From: Burkholderiales bacterium UBA2463
GTDB lineage: Bacteria > Pseudomonadota > Gammaproteobacteria > Burkholderiales > Burkholderiaceae_A
Length of the DNA: 64,000 bases
NCBI GenBank assembly: GCA_002342295.1
Contig: DDPR01000014.1
Coordinates: 84,459 to 148,458 of the forward strand
Reading direction: 5' to 3'
Under the pieces are notes generated by a model. It made no database searches. It was not told the DNA's origin and saw nothing but the letters and a program-made list of their open reading frames with translations. Positions 33,031 to 42,251 of this stretch are shown here, piece by piece. Position numbers and translations under genes: made by a program. The stretch's first letter is position 1, and every line of letters begins with the position of its first letter.

Positions 33031-34290
33031 CTACACGCGGGTAAGAACCAGACTGCCGTTGGTGCCTCCAAATCCGAAATTATTCTTCACAGCCACCTGC
33101 GCCTTGATGTCTCGAGCAGTATTGGGGCAGTAGTCCAAGTCGCACTCGGGGTCGGGCTTATCTAAGTTAATGGTGGGTGGGCTGATCTGGTGGTGAAGCG
33201 CCAAGATGGTGAACACCGTCTCAAGGCCGCCCGCACCGCCCAGAAGGTGGCCAGTCATGGACTTTGTCGAGCTGATCACGACCTTGCGGGCGTGTTCGCC
33301 AAGCGCCGCCTTGATGGCCTCCGTCTCGTTCTTGTCGCCAAGCGGCGTTGAGGTGCCGTGAGCATTGATATAGCCCACCGACTCGGGGGGAAGCCCAGCG
33401 TCCCTGAGCGCGGCCACCATGCATCGTCTTGGCCCGTCCATATTGGGTGCCGTCATATGAAAGGCATCCCCCGTAAAGCCAACGCCTGCGAGCTCTGCGT
33501 AAATGCGAGCCCCTCTGGCCTTGGCATGCTCATACTCCTCGAGCACCACAACCCCCGCGCCCTCCCCCAACACGAACCCATCGCGATCGAGATCCCAGGG
33601 TCGAGAGGCCGCAGCGGGATCGTCATTTCTGGTCGAAAGCGCGCGGGCAGCGGCAAAGCCGCCGATGCCAAGGGGAGAGATGGTCGACTCTGCGCCCCCA
33701 GCCACCATCACCTCGGCGTCTCCATACTGAATGAGTCGCGCAGCAAGGCCAATGCTGTGAAGGCCGGTCGTACAAGCGGTCACTGCCGCCACATTCGGGC
33801 CCTTGAGATTGCGCAGAATACTGAGGTGCCCCGAGATCATGTTGATGATCGATCCGGGAACAAAGAATGGGGAGATGCGCCGAGCACCCCTCGCGGTGTA
33901 CTCGGAGTGCGTATCCTCAATCATGGGAAGGCCGCCAATGCCCGACCCCACCATCACACCCACCCGCTCAGCGTTGGCATCCGAGATCTCGAGCCCCGAA
34001 TCATCGAGGGCCTGCAGACTCGCTGCAATGCCGTAGTGGATGAACGTGTCCATGTGCCTCGCCTCTTTTGCAGAGACGTACGCATCTACGGAGAAACCCT
34101 TAACCTCGCCCGCAAAGTGGACGGGCATGCCCTCGTGATTGAATCGAGTGATGGTGGCAATGCCGGAATGGCCGGCCACAAGGGCGCTCCATGCCTCGGA
34201 CGGGGTGTTCCCGACAGGGGACACACAGCCCAGCCCAGTGATAACAACTCGGCGCCGCCCCGCGACGCCCGACGGGCGGACGTCGCTCAT
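33031..34290 (-). CDS. fabF: β-Ketoacyl-ACP synthase II
   Basis: This 419-residue condensing enzyme has the catalytic Cys in TACTTGLHS, first His in NAHGTSTPLGD, and the Lys and second His in STKSMTGHLLGGAGG. It elongates acyl-ACP with malonyl-ACP and forms vaccenate precursors. It is the last gene of the yceD-to-fabF operon, 26 nt after acpP, and is closed by a terminator that starts at its stop codon. Confidence 0.97.
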   Translation of the reverse strand: MSDVRPSGVAGRRRVVITGLGCVSPVGNTPSEAWSALVAGHSGIATITRFNHEGMPVHFAGEVKGFSVDAYVSAKEARHMDTFIHYGIAASLQALDDSGLEISDANAERVGVMVGSGIGGLPMIEDTHSEYTARGARRISPFFVPGSIINMISGHLSILRNLKGPNVAAVTACTTGLHSIGLAARLIQYGDAEVMVAGGAESTISPLGIGGFAAARALSTRNDDPAAASRPWDLDRDGFVLGEGAGVVVLEEYEHAKARGARIYAELAGVGFTGDAFHMTAPNMDGPRRCMVAALRDAGLPPESVGYINAHGTSTPLGDKNETEAIKAALGEHARKVVISSTKSMTGHLLGGAGGLETVFTILALHHQISPPTINLDKPDPECDLDYCPNTARDIKAQVAVKNNFGFGGTNGSLVLTRV

Positions 34291-34316
34291 CGGTGCTCCA
34301 GAGAAATAATTCGGGC

Positions 34317-34556
34317 TTACTTCTTCAGGTGATGATTGATGAAGTCGATCGCCTGCTGAACCGTGGTGATCTTTTCTGCCTCTTCATCGGGAATCTCACA
34401 CTCGAACGCGTCCTCAAGGGCCATCACGAGCTCTACGGTGTCGAGGGAGTCTGCGCCGAGGTCGTCCACAAACTTCGACTCGGTCTTGATGTCCTCCAAC
34501 TTGACGCCAAGCTGCTCGGAGACGATAGCTTTAACGCGTTTCTCGATGTCTTCCAT
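34317..34556 (-). CDS. acpP: Acyl carrier protein
   Basis: This 79-residue acidic protein has the phosphopantetheine site GADSLDTVELV, with Ser at about position 38. It carries acyl chains for every enzyme of the operon. ATG 34556 gives the normal size; the eight-codon longer frame lacks similarity. GGAAG lies upstream. It is the target of AcpS, encoded 9 kb away. Confidence 0.97.
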   Translation of the reverse strand: MEDIEKRVKAIVSEQLGVKLEDIKTESKFVDDLGADSLDTVELVMALEDAFECEIPDEEAEKITTVQQAIDFINHHLKK

Positions 34557-34604
34557 ATCTTCCTTCCTGTTGTTGACCAAACATTCTTGGACGGCGCGAT
34601 TGTA

Positions 34605-35366
34605 TCAGGACATCACCATGCCGCCGTTCACGCTAAGCTCCGCGCCGGTGATGTAGCCAGCGCCCTCAGAGGCGAGAAAAACAACGGGTGCCGCAACGTC
34701 CGCGACGGTTCCCAGGCGTTGTGCTGGGATCTGTGCCGTTAACGCTGAAATCTGCTCGGGACTGAGCGCGCCGGTCATGTCCGTCTCGATGAAACCAGGC
34801 GCAACACAGTTGACCGTGATGCCGCGGCTGCCCACCTCTCGCGCCAGCGCGCGGGTGAGGCCCGCCACCCCAGCCTTGGAGGCCGCGTAATTCGCCTGTC
34901 CGGGATTCCCGCTCTCTCCAACCACGGACGTGATGTTCACGATACGCCCCCACCGCGCCTTCATCATGGGCCGCAGCACGGCACGGCACAGCACGAAGAC
35001 ACTGCTCAGATTGGTCTGAATAACCTCGTCCCACTCCTCATCCTTCATGCGCATGGCGAGGTTGTCTCGCGTAATGCCCGCGTTGTTGACGAGCACATCG
35101 ATGCGACCATAGGTCTTCACCAGATCATCGACAAGGGCTTGCGCAGCACCGGACTCGCTCAGTTGCAAGCGACGTCCCAAGCCGCAGGCCCCCTCTGAAT
35201 GAAAAAGATCGGAGATCTTGTGGGCGCCCTCCTCTGTGGTTGCGGTGCCCACGACAAAGTGGCCTGCCCGGGCAAGCGCCAAGGCAATGCCCTGTCCGAT
35301 GCCACGGCTGGCACCCGTCACCAAGGCGAGACGCTGATGATCTAAAGGGGTGGCCGATGCGCTCAT
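34605..35366 (-). CDS. fabG: 3-Oxoacyl-ACP reductase
   Basis: This 253-residue short-chain dehydrogenase has the NADPH-binding TGASRGIGQGIALAL, NNAGITRD, catalytic Ser in NITSVVG and YAASK at about 160-164. It reduces the β-ketoacyl-ACP product. The start overlaps fabD by 4 bp (ATGA). A 48-nt gap to acpP follows, enough for the ACP leader but no hairpin is evident. Confidence 0.96.
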   Translation of the reverse strand: MSASATPLDHQRLALVTGASRGIGQGIALALARAGHFVVGTATTEEGAHKISDLFHSEGACGLGRRLQLSESGAAQALVDDLVKTYGRIDVLVNNAGITRDNLAMRMKDEEWDEVIQTNLSSVFVLCRAVLRPMMKARWGRIVNITSVVGESGNPGQANYAASKAGVAGLTRALAREVGSRGITVNCVAPGFIETDMTGALSPEQISALTAQIPAQRLGTVADVAAPVVFLASEGAGYITGAELSVNGGMVMS

Positions 35367-36301
35367 TGCAAAGCCTCCAAGGTCGCGAGAAGGGAGTCTT
35401 GGTCGTGGATACCGAGAACCGTAAGCGTCGGAACAACGCGGCGGGCCAGCCCCGCAAGGACCTTACCTGGGCCGCACTCCACGAGCGTGGTCACTCCTCG
35501 CTGCTCAAGCGACTGCAGGGTCTCGACCCACCGCACGGGGCTCATGGCCTGGAGGGCGAGGGCCTCTCGAATCTGGGCCACGGATGCATGCGAGCACACA
35601 TCGACGTTGTGCACGACGGTGCAAGACGGCGGCTGCATGGTCAGGCCTGCCAGGTAGTCTCTGAGCGCGTGGGCCGCCGGCGACAAAAGCGTGGAGTGAA
35701 AGGGTGCGGACACCGGCAACATCAGCGCACGCTTTGCGCCCTGTTCCTTTAAGGCAGCGCAGGCGGCCTCAACGGCACCAAGGTGTCCGGCGATGACCGT
35801 CTGGTCGGGCGCATTGAAGTTCACCGCCTCAACCACCGCATCGGCCTTGCTGCGTTGCTTGCATGTCTCGACAACGACTTGTGCCTCAAGGCCTATGATG
35901 GCCGCCATTCCCGCAGTGCCTGCCGGAACGGCGGCCTGCATCTGCTCGGCACGAAAGCGCACCGCTCGCACGGCATCGTCCGGGGCAAACACACCAGCCG
36001 CAGCAAGCGCCGTGTATTCACCAAGGCTATGGCCCACCATGAATGCGGGCCGCGGGCCACCCGACTCCTCATAAGCCCGATAGAAGGCCAGGCCGCAGGC
36101 GAGCATGACAGGCTGGGTGTTGACGGTGAGGCTGAGCGCCTCGGCCGGCCCCTCTGCGATGAGGGCAGCAAGGTCTTGCCCCAGGGCCGCAGAGGCCGCC
36201 ACGAGCGTGCGATCAACCACTGGATTGCCTGCGAAGCCCGCGAGCATGCCCACCGATTGAGATCCCTGGCCGGGAAACATGAATGCAAGGGTCTGATTCA
36301 T
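35363..36301 (-). CDS. fabD: Malonyl-CoA:ACP transacylase
   Basis: This 312-residue protein has FPGQGSQ near the N-terminus, the nucleophile in GHSLGEYTAL and a later SAPFHS with the catalytic His. It loads malonyl units onto ACP. It is 5 nt after fabH and overlaps fabG by 4 bp. Confidence 0.96.
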   Translation of the reverse strand: MNQTLAFMFPGQGSQSVGMLAGFAGNPVVDRTLVAASAALGQDLAALIAEGPAEALSLTVNTQPVMLACGLAFYRAYEESGGPRPAFMVGHSLGEYTALAAAGVFAPDDAVRAVRFRAEQMQAAVPAGTAGMAAIIGLEAQVVVETCKQRSKADAVVEAVNFNAPDQTVIAGHLGAVEAACAALKEQGAKRALMLPVSAPFHSTLLSPAAHALRDYLAGLTMQPPSCTVVHNVDVCSHASVAQIREALALQAMSPVRWVETLQSLEQRGVTTLVECGPGKVLAGLARRVVPTLTVLGIHDQDSLLATLEALQ

Positions 36302-36306
36302 GCGTG

Positions 36307-37308
36307 TTAAGTCCTCTTTCCTATGAGACGAGCGAGTACGGCGCCCCAGGTAAATCCTCCCCCAACGCCTTGCATGAGAACCGTCTGACCATCCTTTAGT
36401 CGACCGTCGCGTCGGGCCAAGTCAAAGGCCAGGGGCACGGAGGCCGCGGAGGTGTTTCCGTGCCGATCAACCGTGGCAACGAGCTTTTCCACGGGAAGGC
36501 CCAGCCGCTTGGCCGTGTAGTGAAGGATGCGAATGTTGGCCTGATGCGGAATAAGCCAATCAATATCGCTCGCCTCGAGAGAGGCATCTGCGAGCACCTC
36601 ACGCGCCGACGATTCGAGCACTTCGACCGCCAGTTTAAAAACGGCCTGACCATCCATGGTCAAAAAGGGGTGGCCCTGAGTGACACCATGAGAGATGGAT
36701 CCAGGCGTGCGAAGGAGGTTCTCGTACTCTCCCCGTGCATGGAGCCGATGGGCGAGGATGCCCGGCTCCTCGGATCGTCCGAGCACCATCGCCCCGGCGC
36801 CATCTCCAAAAAGAACACAGGTTCCTCGGTCGGTCCAGTCTAGGATGCGCGAGAAGATCTCTGCGCCAATGACGAGCGCGTTCTTGGCCTTGCCCATCCG
36901 AATAAAGAGATCGGCTGTGGCCAGCGCATACACAAACCCGCTGCAGACTGCCTGCAGATCGAAGGCCGCACCCTGATGCACGCCCAACTTCTTCTGAACG
37001 AAGCAGGCAGTGGATGGAAAGACCATGTCTGGCGTGCTGGTGGCGACCAGGACGAGGTCGACATCGCCAGGATGGAGGCCTGCGTCATGCAGAGCCATTC
37101 GGCCGGCCTCGCTGGCCAGATCGCTTGTGGTGACACTCTCGGGGGCAATGTGGCGCTGACAGATGCCCGTGCGTTCACGGATCCAGGCGTCAGACGTCTC
37201 GATCCCTTGGGCAGCAAGCCGATCAACCAGGGCCTGATTGGAGACGGGAGCACCCGGCAGTGCGTGGCCTGAGCCCAGAATGGCGGAGTACGGAAGGTTA
37301 ACGAGCAT
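36307..37308 (-). CDS. fabH: β-Ketoacyl-ACP synthase III
   Basis: This 333-residue thiolase-fold enzyme has a triad visible as Cys in AVCSGFVYAL, His in PHQANIRI and Asn in GNTSAASVP. It starts fatty-acid synthesis by condensing acetyl-CoA with malonyl-ACP. It is 12 nt downstream of plsX, in the standard plsX-fabH-fabD-fabG order. Confidence 0.96.
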   Translation of the reverse strand: MLVNLPYSAILGSGHALPGAPVSNQALVDRLAAQGIETSDAWIRERTGICQRHIAPESVTTSDLASEAGRMALHDAGLHPGDVDLVLVATSTPDMVFPSTACFVQKKLGVHQGAAFDLQAVCSGFVYALATADLFIRMGKAKNALVIGAEIFSRILDWTDRGTCVLFGDGAGAMVLGRSEEPGILAHRLHARGEYENLLRTPGSISHGVTQGHPFLTMDGQAVFKLAVEVLESSAREVLADASLEASDIDWLIPHQANIRILHYTAKRLGLPVEKLVATVDRHGNTSAASVPLAFDLARRDGRLKDGQTVLMQGVGGGFTWGAVLARLIGKRT

Positions 37309-37320
37309 GAGGGGCGTGAC

Positions 37321-38337
37321 CTAGCCGGCCACCAGCGCGCGAGCGATTCGATCGTTCAGGCCATGGGCTGCTGCGTCGGCCGCCCGAGAGAGCGCATATC
37401 GAAAGGCATAGACATCGGCCGACCCATGGCTCTTAAAGACGATGCCCCTAAGGCCCAGAAGGGCAGCACCGTTGTAGCGTCGGTGATCGACTCGGCGAGC
37501 GAAGCGACGAAGCACCGGGCGTGCAAGAAAGGCTGCCACTCGCGTGAGAGGAGTTCGGGTGAACTCCTCCCGAAGGAAGCCGCCCATCATCTGGGCAAGA
37601 CCCTCTGAAGTCTTCAGGGCCACGTTGCCCACAAACCCATCACAGACGATGACATCGGTGGTCCCCTTAAAGATGTCGTTGCCCTCGACATTTCCGTAAA
37701 ACTTCAAAGAGGATGCCCGAAGCATCTCCCCGGCTTGTTTAACCACCTCGTTGCCTTTGATGACCTCCTCACCCACGTTAAGCAGGCCAACGGTCGGCTC
37801 GGAGGGGCCCTCAAGGGCCGAGACCAGCGCGGAGCCCATCATGGCGAACTGCACAAGATGTTCGGCAGTGCAGTCGACGTTGGCACCCAGATCGAGCATG
37901 AGGGTTGAACCCCCCGAGCGGTTTGGCAGCGCCGTCGCGATGGCCGGCCGATCGATCCCATCGAGGGTCTTGAGCACGTAGCGAGAGATGGCCATGAGGG
38001 CACCGGTGTTACCGGCGCTCACGGCCACCTGGGCTCGACCGTCTGACACCGCCTCAATTGCAAGTCGCATCGATGAGTTGCGCTTGTTCTTAAGCGCCAC
38101 CGCGGGAGGATCGTCCATGGAGACCACTTCGGCCGCATGCAAAAAAGAGATGCGACTGTGGTCGGAGTAAATCTTTTTGTTTTTTTTGGATTGCAGCGAT
38201 CGCTTGAGCGTCGGCTCATCCCCTACGAGCAAAACACGATGCTCGGCGTTGCGCGCAAGGAACTCCAGCGCAGCCGGGATCGTGACCTTGGGGCCGCGGT
38301 CACCGCCCATGCAGTCAACCGCAACACACACTCCCAC
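37321..38337 (-). CDS. plsX: Phosphate acyltransferase PlsX
   Basis: This 338-residue protein has the diagnostic N-terminus VAVDCMGGDRGP, SAGNTGALMA and DGFVGNVALKTSEG. It converts acyl-ACP to acyl-phosphate for phospholipid synthesis. The GTG at 38337 is used; a second GTG two codons later is possible. It lies between rpmF and fabH as in most proteobacteria. Confidence 0.95.
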   Translation of the reverse strand: MGVCVAVDCMGGDRGPKVTIPAALEFLARNAEHRVLLVGDEPTLKRSLQSKKNKKIYSDHSRISFLHAAEVVSMDDPPAVALKNKRNSSMRLAIEAVSDGRAQVAVSAGNTGALMAISRYVLKTLDGIDRPAIATALPNRSGGSTLMLDLGANVDCTAEHLVQFAMMGSALVSALEGPSEPTVGLLNVGEEVIKGNEVVKQAGEMLRASSLKFYGNVEGNDIFKGTTDVIVCDGFVGNVALKTSEGLAQMMGGFLREEFTRTPLTRVAAFLARPVLRRFARRVDHRRYNGAALLGLRGIVFKSHGSADVYAFRYALSRAADAAAHGLNDRIARALVAG

Positions 38338-38373
38338 GCCGGAAGGGCCTTAATCGAGGCGCGAATGGGCGGG

Positions 38374-38559
38374 TTACGCCTCGACGGGGTTGGTCTTCAC
38401 CACCCGCTTGCCGCGGTAGTAGCCAGACGGGCTGATGTGATGACGACGGTGCACCTCGCCCGTGGTTGGCTCCACGGCAGTTGGGGGGTTGCTCAGAAAA
38501 TCGTGTGAGCGATGCATGCCGCGCTTTGACGGCGACTTCTTATTCTGTTGAACGGCCAT
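38374..38559 (-). CDS. rpmF: Ribosomal protein L32
   Basis: This 61-residue basic protein begins MAVQQNKKSPSKRGMHRSHD, the universal bL32 start; no zinc-binding cysteine pairs are present, the usual proteobacterial form. GAGG lies upstream of ATG 38559. It is located between yceD and plsX, linking ribosome and membrane-lipid genes in one operon. Confidence 0.97.
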   Translation of the reverse strand: MAVQQNKKSPSKRGMHRSHDFLSNPPTAVEPTTGEVHRRHHISPSGYYRGKRVVKTNPVEA

Positions 38560-38600
38560 GAAGACCTCCTTCACCCATCGGTAAAACCCAAAAGTATAGC

Positions 38601-39140
38601 CTAATCCTTGGGTTGCGACAGCATTCTTGCAAGCCCCTCGAAGGGCCGCTGGCGCTCGTCCGAGGGCCTCTTCGCCGCCGTCTGCGCATCGATAAGAGCG
38701 GGGTGCGGACTGCAGGTTTCGTGACCCTTAAAGTCCGCATGGCCCAAGAGCAGTTCATCCTCGATGAGTGAGGCCACGCTGGCCCCGTCCTCGGTGGCCA
38801 GAGACTCCAACTCCTCGCTCTCCAGGTCGATTCGAGCGTCGGCCTCGGCTGCTGACTCGCAGAGCTCGAAGATTCGCGTGAATGAGAAGGGGCTCAACAC
38901 CGGGCCCAGACACCGACGGCAGGCCCGACTCATCTCGCCCCGACCCGAGACAGAGAGCCTCTCGCCGCTGAGCGTGGCTGACCATTCCAGCCCCTTGGGC
39001 AGCTCAATGCCGTCACTCGCAAGCCGAGGCAGGTCGTGGGGCCCGAGATGACCACTGGCTGACGTTCCCCCCGGGAAGCGCTGGTGCAGATCGTGAACCG
39101 AGAGAACCTCGGTGGGTGTGAGCTCAGAAGATCCCGTCAT
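38601..39140 (-). CDS. yceD: YceD family protein (DUF177)
   Basis: This 179-residue protein has the CRRCLGP segment and the acidic stretch LESEELESLATEDG, typical of the family, whose members lie before rpmF and are thought to aid 23S rRNA or ribosome maturation. ATG 39140 was chosen; the frame goes on 23 codons upstream into a region that reads as maf leader. It is the first gene of the fatty-acid operon and is divergent from maf with 77 nt between, which should hold both promoters. Confidence 0.88.
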   Translation of the reverse strand: MTGSSELTPTEVLSVHDLHQRFPGGTSASGHLGPHDLPRLASDGIELPKGLEWSATLSGERLSVSGRGEMSRACRRCLGPVLSPFSFTRIFELCESAAEADARIDLESEELESLATEDGASVASLIEDELLLGHADFKGHETCSPHPALIDAQTAAKRPSDERQRPFEGLARMLSQPKD

Positions 39141-39217
39141 GAACGAATGATACGGCTGGGCTTCAGGCAGGCGGCCTCGGAGCACGGGAGCCTCAGACTG
39201 AGGGCACAATTTGGGTC

Positions 39218-39829
39218 ATGGAACGCAGGCCCAAAGTCCCCACTCTCATCCTCGCCTCATCAAGTTCGTACCGGCGCATGCTCCTAGAGAGACTCGCAGT
39301 GCCCTTTGCCTGCATATCGCCCCACATTGACGAGTCACCCCTGACGGGAGAGTCAGCCCCGCAGACCGCGTTGCGCCTTGCCCGGCAGAAGGCCGAGGCG
39401 ATCGCAAAGACGCGGCCTGAGGCCTTTGTCATTGGCTCCGATCAGGTGGCGACGTGCCGAGGCCATCGGCTCGGCAAGCCTGAAAGCAAGGAGCAGGCGC
39501 TCGTTCAGCTTCAGCTTCAGAGGGGTGGCGAGACTGAATTCTTCACGGCTGTCTGCTTCATTGCGCCCGGACAACCGCCTCAGTCTGAGATCGTCAGCAC
39601 CCGCGTGATCTGGCGACCCGAGGATGAGTTATCTGACGCGCTTCTTGAGCGCTACATAGAGCTGGAGCGCCCCCTCGACTGCGCAGGCGCGGCGAAATCG
39701 GAGGGCCTGGGCATCGCACTCATCTCTCGCATCGAGGGCCCCGACCCGACCGCCCTCATCGGACTGCCCCTCATTGTCTGTTCGCGAGTGCTTAACGCGT
39801 GGGGGCTAAGCCCACTGCGCTCGTCTTGA
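39218..39829 (+). CDS. Maf-like nucleoside triphosphate pyrophosphatase
   Basis: This 203-residue protein has the start LILASSSSYRRMLLERL, the acidic substrate loop GSDQVA and an ERYIELERPLDCAGA segment. Position next to yceD and the R-x-L-D-like loop suggest the YceF branch (7-methyl-GTP pyrophosphatase), which prevents misincorporation of modified nucleotides. Its last 38 bp overlap the end of the sppA-like gene on the opposite strand. Confidence 0.9.
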   Translation: MERRPKVPTLILASSSSYRRMLLERLAVPFACISPHIDESPLTGESAPQTALRLARQKAEAIAKTRPEAFVIGSDQVATCRGHRLGKPESKEQALVQLQLQRGGETEFFTAVCFIAPGQPPQSEIVSTRVIWRPEDELSDALLERYIELERPLDCAGAAKSEGLGIALISRIEGPDPTALIGLPLIVCSRVLNAWGLSPLRSS

Positions 39830-40802
39830 GTATGTGGGTGACGGACTCGCCCATGCCCGCTCCGAGCTGTCGGGCGAGCCGCTCTGCAACAGATGGTTCC
39901 GCGGTGTAGTCGACAAGGTCTTCGGCCTTAAAGACATCTCTGGCCACACTCGCCACGGAGCCCAGTCCGTCCGCGAGGCCCATCTTGATGGCAGTGGCAC
40001 CGGTGTAGACCATGCCACTGAACACCTCGGGATTCTCCGAGAGCCTCTTGCCGCGACCCGCTTTGACGGCCTCAATGAACTGTTCATGAACCTCAGCCAA
40101 CATCCGCTGTGTGGCCTTCTTGTGACGCGGATCCTCCGGCAGGAAGGGGTCCAGCATGGCCTTATTCTCGCCAGCCGTGAGGAGTCGACGCTCCACACCA
40201 ATTTTCTTCATGGCTTCGGTGAAGCCAAACCCATCCATCCGCACGCCGATGGAGCCCACCAGGCTCGATTGATTTACAACAATGGAGTCGGCTGCAGAAG
40301 CAACAAAGTAGCCACCTGATGCACAGACATCTTCCACCACGGCAATGACCTGCTTTTTGGGATAGAGCGCGCGCAATCTGCGGACCTCGTCATAGATAAG
40401 GGCTGACTGAACAGGGCTGCCTCCTGGCGAGTTCATCCGAAGAACCACTCCCGCAGAGCCATGCGCCTCGAAAGCGGCTCGCAGAGCATCCATGATGGCC
40501 ATCGCGTCCACCTCGCCCTTGGCCTCAATGACGCCCGAGAGGTTCACCACCGCGGTGTGCGGTGTGGTTGTGTCCACAGGCGAGTGCCAGCTGTGTGTGG
40601 AAGAAAAACCAAGGTAGGCCACCCAGGCAATGACCATGAGGGTGAGGCCTCGCCGCGCCATATTCCAGCGACGCGCTCGTTTTTGTTCCTCAGCCTGAGC
40701 AAGCAGCAGGCGCTCGAGCAGGCCACGCTCCCAGTGAGGCGCAGTGCTGGAGGTTGAGGATGCTGACGCCGACGAGTCTGAGGCAGATGGGATGGTGTTC
40801 AT
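39792..40802 (-). CDS. sppA: S49 family signal peptide peptidase (short SppA/SohB type)
   Basis: This 336-residue protein has one N-terminal membrane anchor (about 48-68) after a low-complexity Ser/Ala leader. The protease core has RMNSPGGSPVQSALIYDEV and the nucleophile in VCASGGYFVASAAD. It is the short form that acts as a homotetramer or larger ring to degrade cleaved signal peptides. It overlaps rluC by 4 bp and maf convergently by 38 bp. Confidence 0.92.
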   Translation of the reverse strand: MNTIPSASDSSASASSTSSTAPHWERGLLERLLLAQAEEQKRARRWNMARRGLTLMVIAWVAYLGFSSTHSWHSPVDTTTPHTAVVNLSGVIEAKGEVDAMAIMDALRAAFEAHGSAGVVLRMNSPGGSPVQSALIYDEVRRLRALYPKKQVIAVVEDVCASGGYFVASAADSIVVNQSSLVGSIGVRMDGFGFTEAMKKIGVERRLLTAGENKAMLDPFLPEDPRHKKATQRMLAEVHEQFIEAVKAGRGKRLSENPEVFSGMVYTGATAIKMGLADGLGSVASVARDVFKAEDLVDYTAEPSVAERLARQLGAGMGESVTHILKTSAVGLAPTR

Positions 40803-41842
40803 GTCTTCATGTTCTCACGAGATGAGGGCACGCAAGGGGCTGGCTGAGCAGTCAGGCCAAGGCGTCGCAGCTGTCGGGCAAATTCCTCACTGGGCTCAGC
40901 GCACAGTGCGATGCGCTCTGCTCCCGCAATCGGAGAGAGTTCAAGACGCCAGGCATGAAGGAACATCCGTCGAAGCCCCGCACGGGCCAACACCGGCAGA
41001 CTTGCCGAATCGCCGTATTTGGGGTCGCCCAGGATGGGAAACCCCTTTGACTGCAGGTGTACGCGAATCTGGTGCGTCCTGCCCGTGAGGGGCTCACACT
41101 GCAGCAGGCTGACATCACCCAGCCCCTCGAGCTGCCCGCGAGCCAAGAGCCGAACCCGCGTGAGCGACGGCTGACCGCGAGCATCGACCCTCACCCACCG
41201 CTCGCCATTGGGCGCCAGCGTCTTTAGCAGGGGCGCCTTGATCAGCGTCTGAGGTCCGCCAGCCGGGGGGCTCGGCCAAAAGCCCTGAACAACCGCGAGA
41301 TAGCGCTTTCTCATCAGACCCTCGCGAAGCTGTTGATGCAGCCACAACAGGGCCGGGCGGCTGCTGGCCAGCAGAAGAAGGCCTGAGGTGTCTCGATCAA
41401 GCCGATGCGCGAGCTCAAGGAACGAGCCCGCTGGACGTCTCTTGCGAAGGGCTTCCACCACACCGAGGTCGATGCCGCTGCCGCCGTGAACCGCAAGTCC
41501 TGCTGGCTTGTCGACCGCCAAAATCTCGTGACCCTCATAGACCACTCGAAGGGCCTCGACCATATCCTCAGCCCGCTGCTCCAGCGCTCGCTGAGCGCCC
41601 TCTTCAAGTTCAAGCCGCGAAGGCAGACGAATGGGAGGAACCCGAAGGACCCCCCCCGCATGCAGACGACTCTCAGCCTTCACGCGGGCGCCATCGAGTC
41701 GAACCTCGCCAGAGCGAACCATCCGGTAGATACGGGCTTTTGGAACGCCCTTGAGGTGCTTGAGAAGGAAATTATCGACCCGTTGGCCCTCGGCGTGCTC
41801 ATCAATGGTGAGGTGCTGCACCTGAAACACATCGTGCGGCAT
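40799..41842 (-). CDS. rluC: Ribosomal large subunit pseudouridine synthase, RluC type
   Basis: This 347-residue protein has an N-terminal S4 RNA-binding domain (about 20-75) and the catalytic block HRLDRDTSGLLLLA with the essential Asp. RluC modifies 23S rRNA at positions 955, 2504 and 2580 in E. coli; the specificity here is inferred from being back to back with rne, which is where rluC is found in many proteobacteria. Confidence 0.93.
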   Translation of the reverse strand: MPHDVFQVQHLTIDEHAEGQRVDNFLLKHLKGVPKARIYRMVRSGEVRLDGARVKAESRLHAGGVLRVPPIRLPSRLELEEGAQRALEQRAEDMVEALRVVYEGHEILAVDKPAGLAVHGGSGIDLGVVEALRKRRPAGSFLELAHRLDRDTSGLLLLASSRPALLWLHQQLREGLMRKRYLAVVQGFWPSPPAGGPQTLIKAPLLKTLAPNGERWVRVDARGQPSLTRVRLLARGQLEGLGDVSLLQCEPLTGRTHQIRVHLQSKGFPILGDPKYGDSASLPVLARAGLRRMFLHAWRLELSPIAGAERIALCAEPSEEFARQLRRLGLTAQPAPCVPSSRENMKT

Positions 41843-42251
41843 AGGGTGGAATCCTTCTAAAGGCGGCAGACTGGAGTAATATGACAGGGTTGCAATGAAC
41901 CCAGCCGCAGGACTTCCGGCAGTGACGCACCTTTAAGCGCCGCCCGATGTGTCCCGGGGCTGAATTGTAAGTGACCATGGAGCGCCCTCTGGGTGTGGCC
42001 TGGCCAGAGTGAGAACACCGCAGAATCTATGAATCGCGTGGATTGCCCCGTGACGAATCACCCCAGCGAGCTGCACCTCAGCCGCTGCGTCGACCCGTTC
42101 GCCTTCCCCTCCTTCATGTTGACCCGCGCCGCTTGTCGGTCGGTCCCTGCTCGCTCAGCGCCACCCCACCCTCAGACGCTCCCCAGCCGCGCATAAGCGG
42201 TAACCGGCTCGCGCGCTCCCCGTTCGCGCGCGACCACCTAGGAGAAGTCTG
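41843..42251. promoter_or_regulatory. 409-bp intergenic region, probable long rne 5' leader
   Basis: No protein-like frame lies in this stretch between the divergent rluC and rne starts. TAATAT at 41877-41882 with TTCTAA 16 nt upstream is a weak rightward promoter candidate; it would give a leader of about 360 nt, similar to the E. coli rne leader through which RNase E controls its own mRNA. A hairpin lies just before the rne ribosome binding site. The remainder is unassigned. Confidence 0.45.
42209..42233 (+). promoter_or_regulatory. GC-rich hairpin upstream of the rne ribosome binding site
   Basis: TCGCGCG and CGCGCGA form a 7-bp stem with an 11-nt loop, ending 6 nt before AGGAGA and 18 nt before the rne ATG. 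It may shape access of ribosomes or RNase E to the leader. There is no T tract, so it is not a terminator. Confidence 0.5.
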
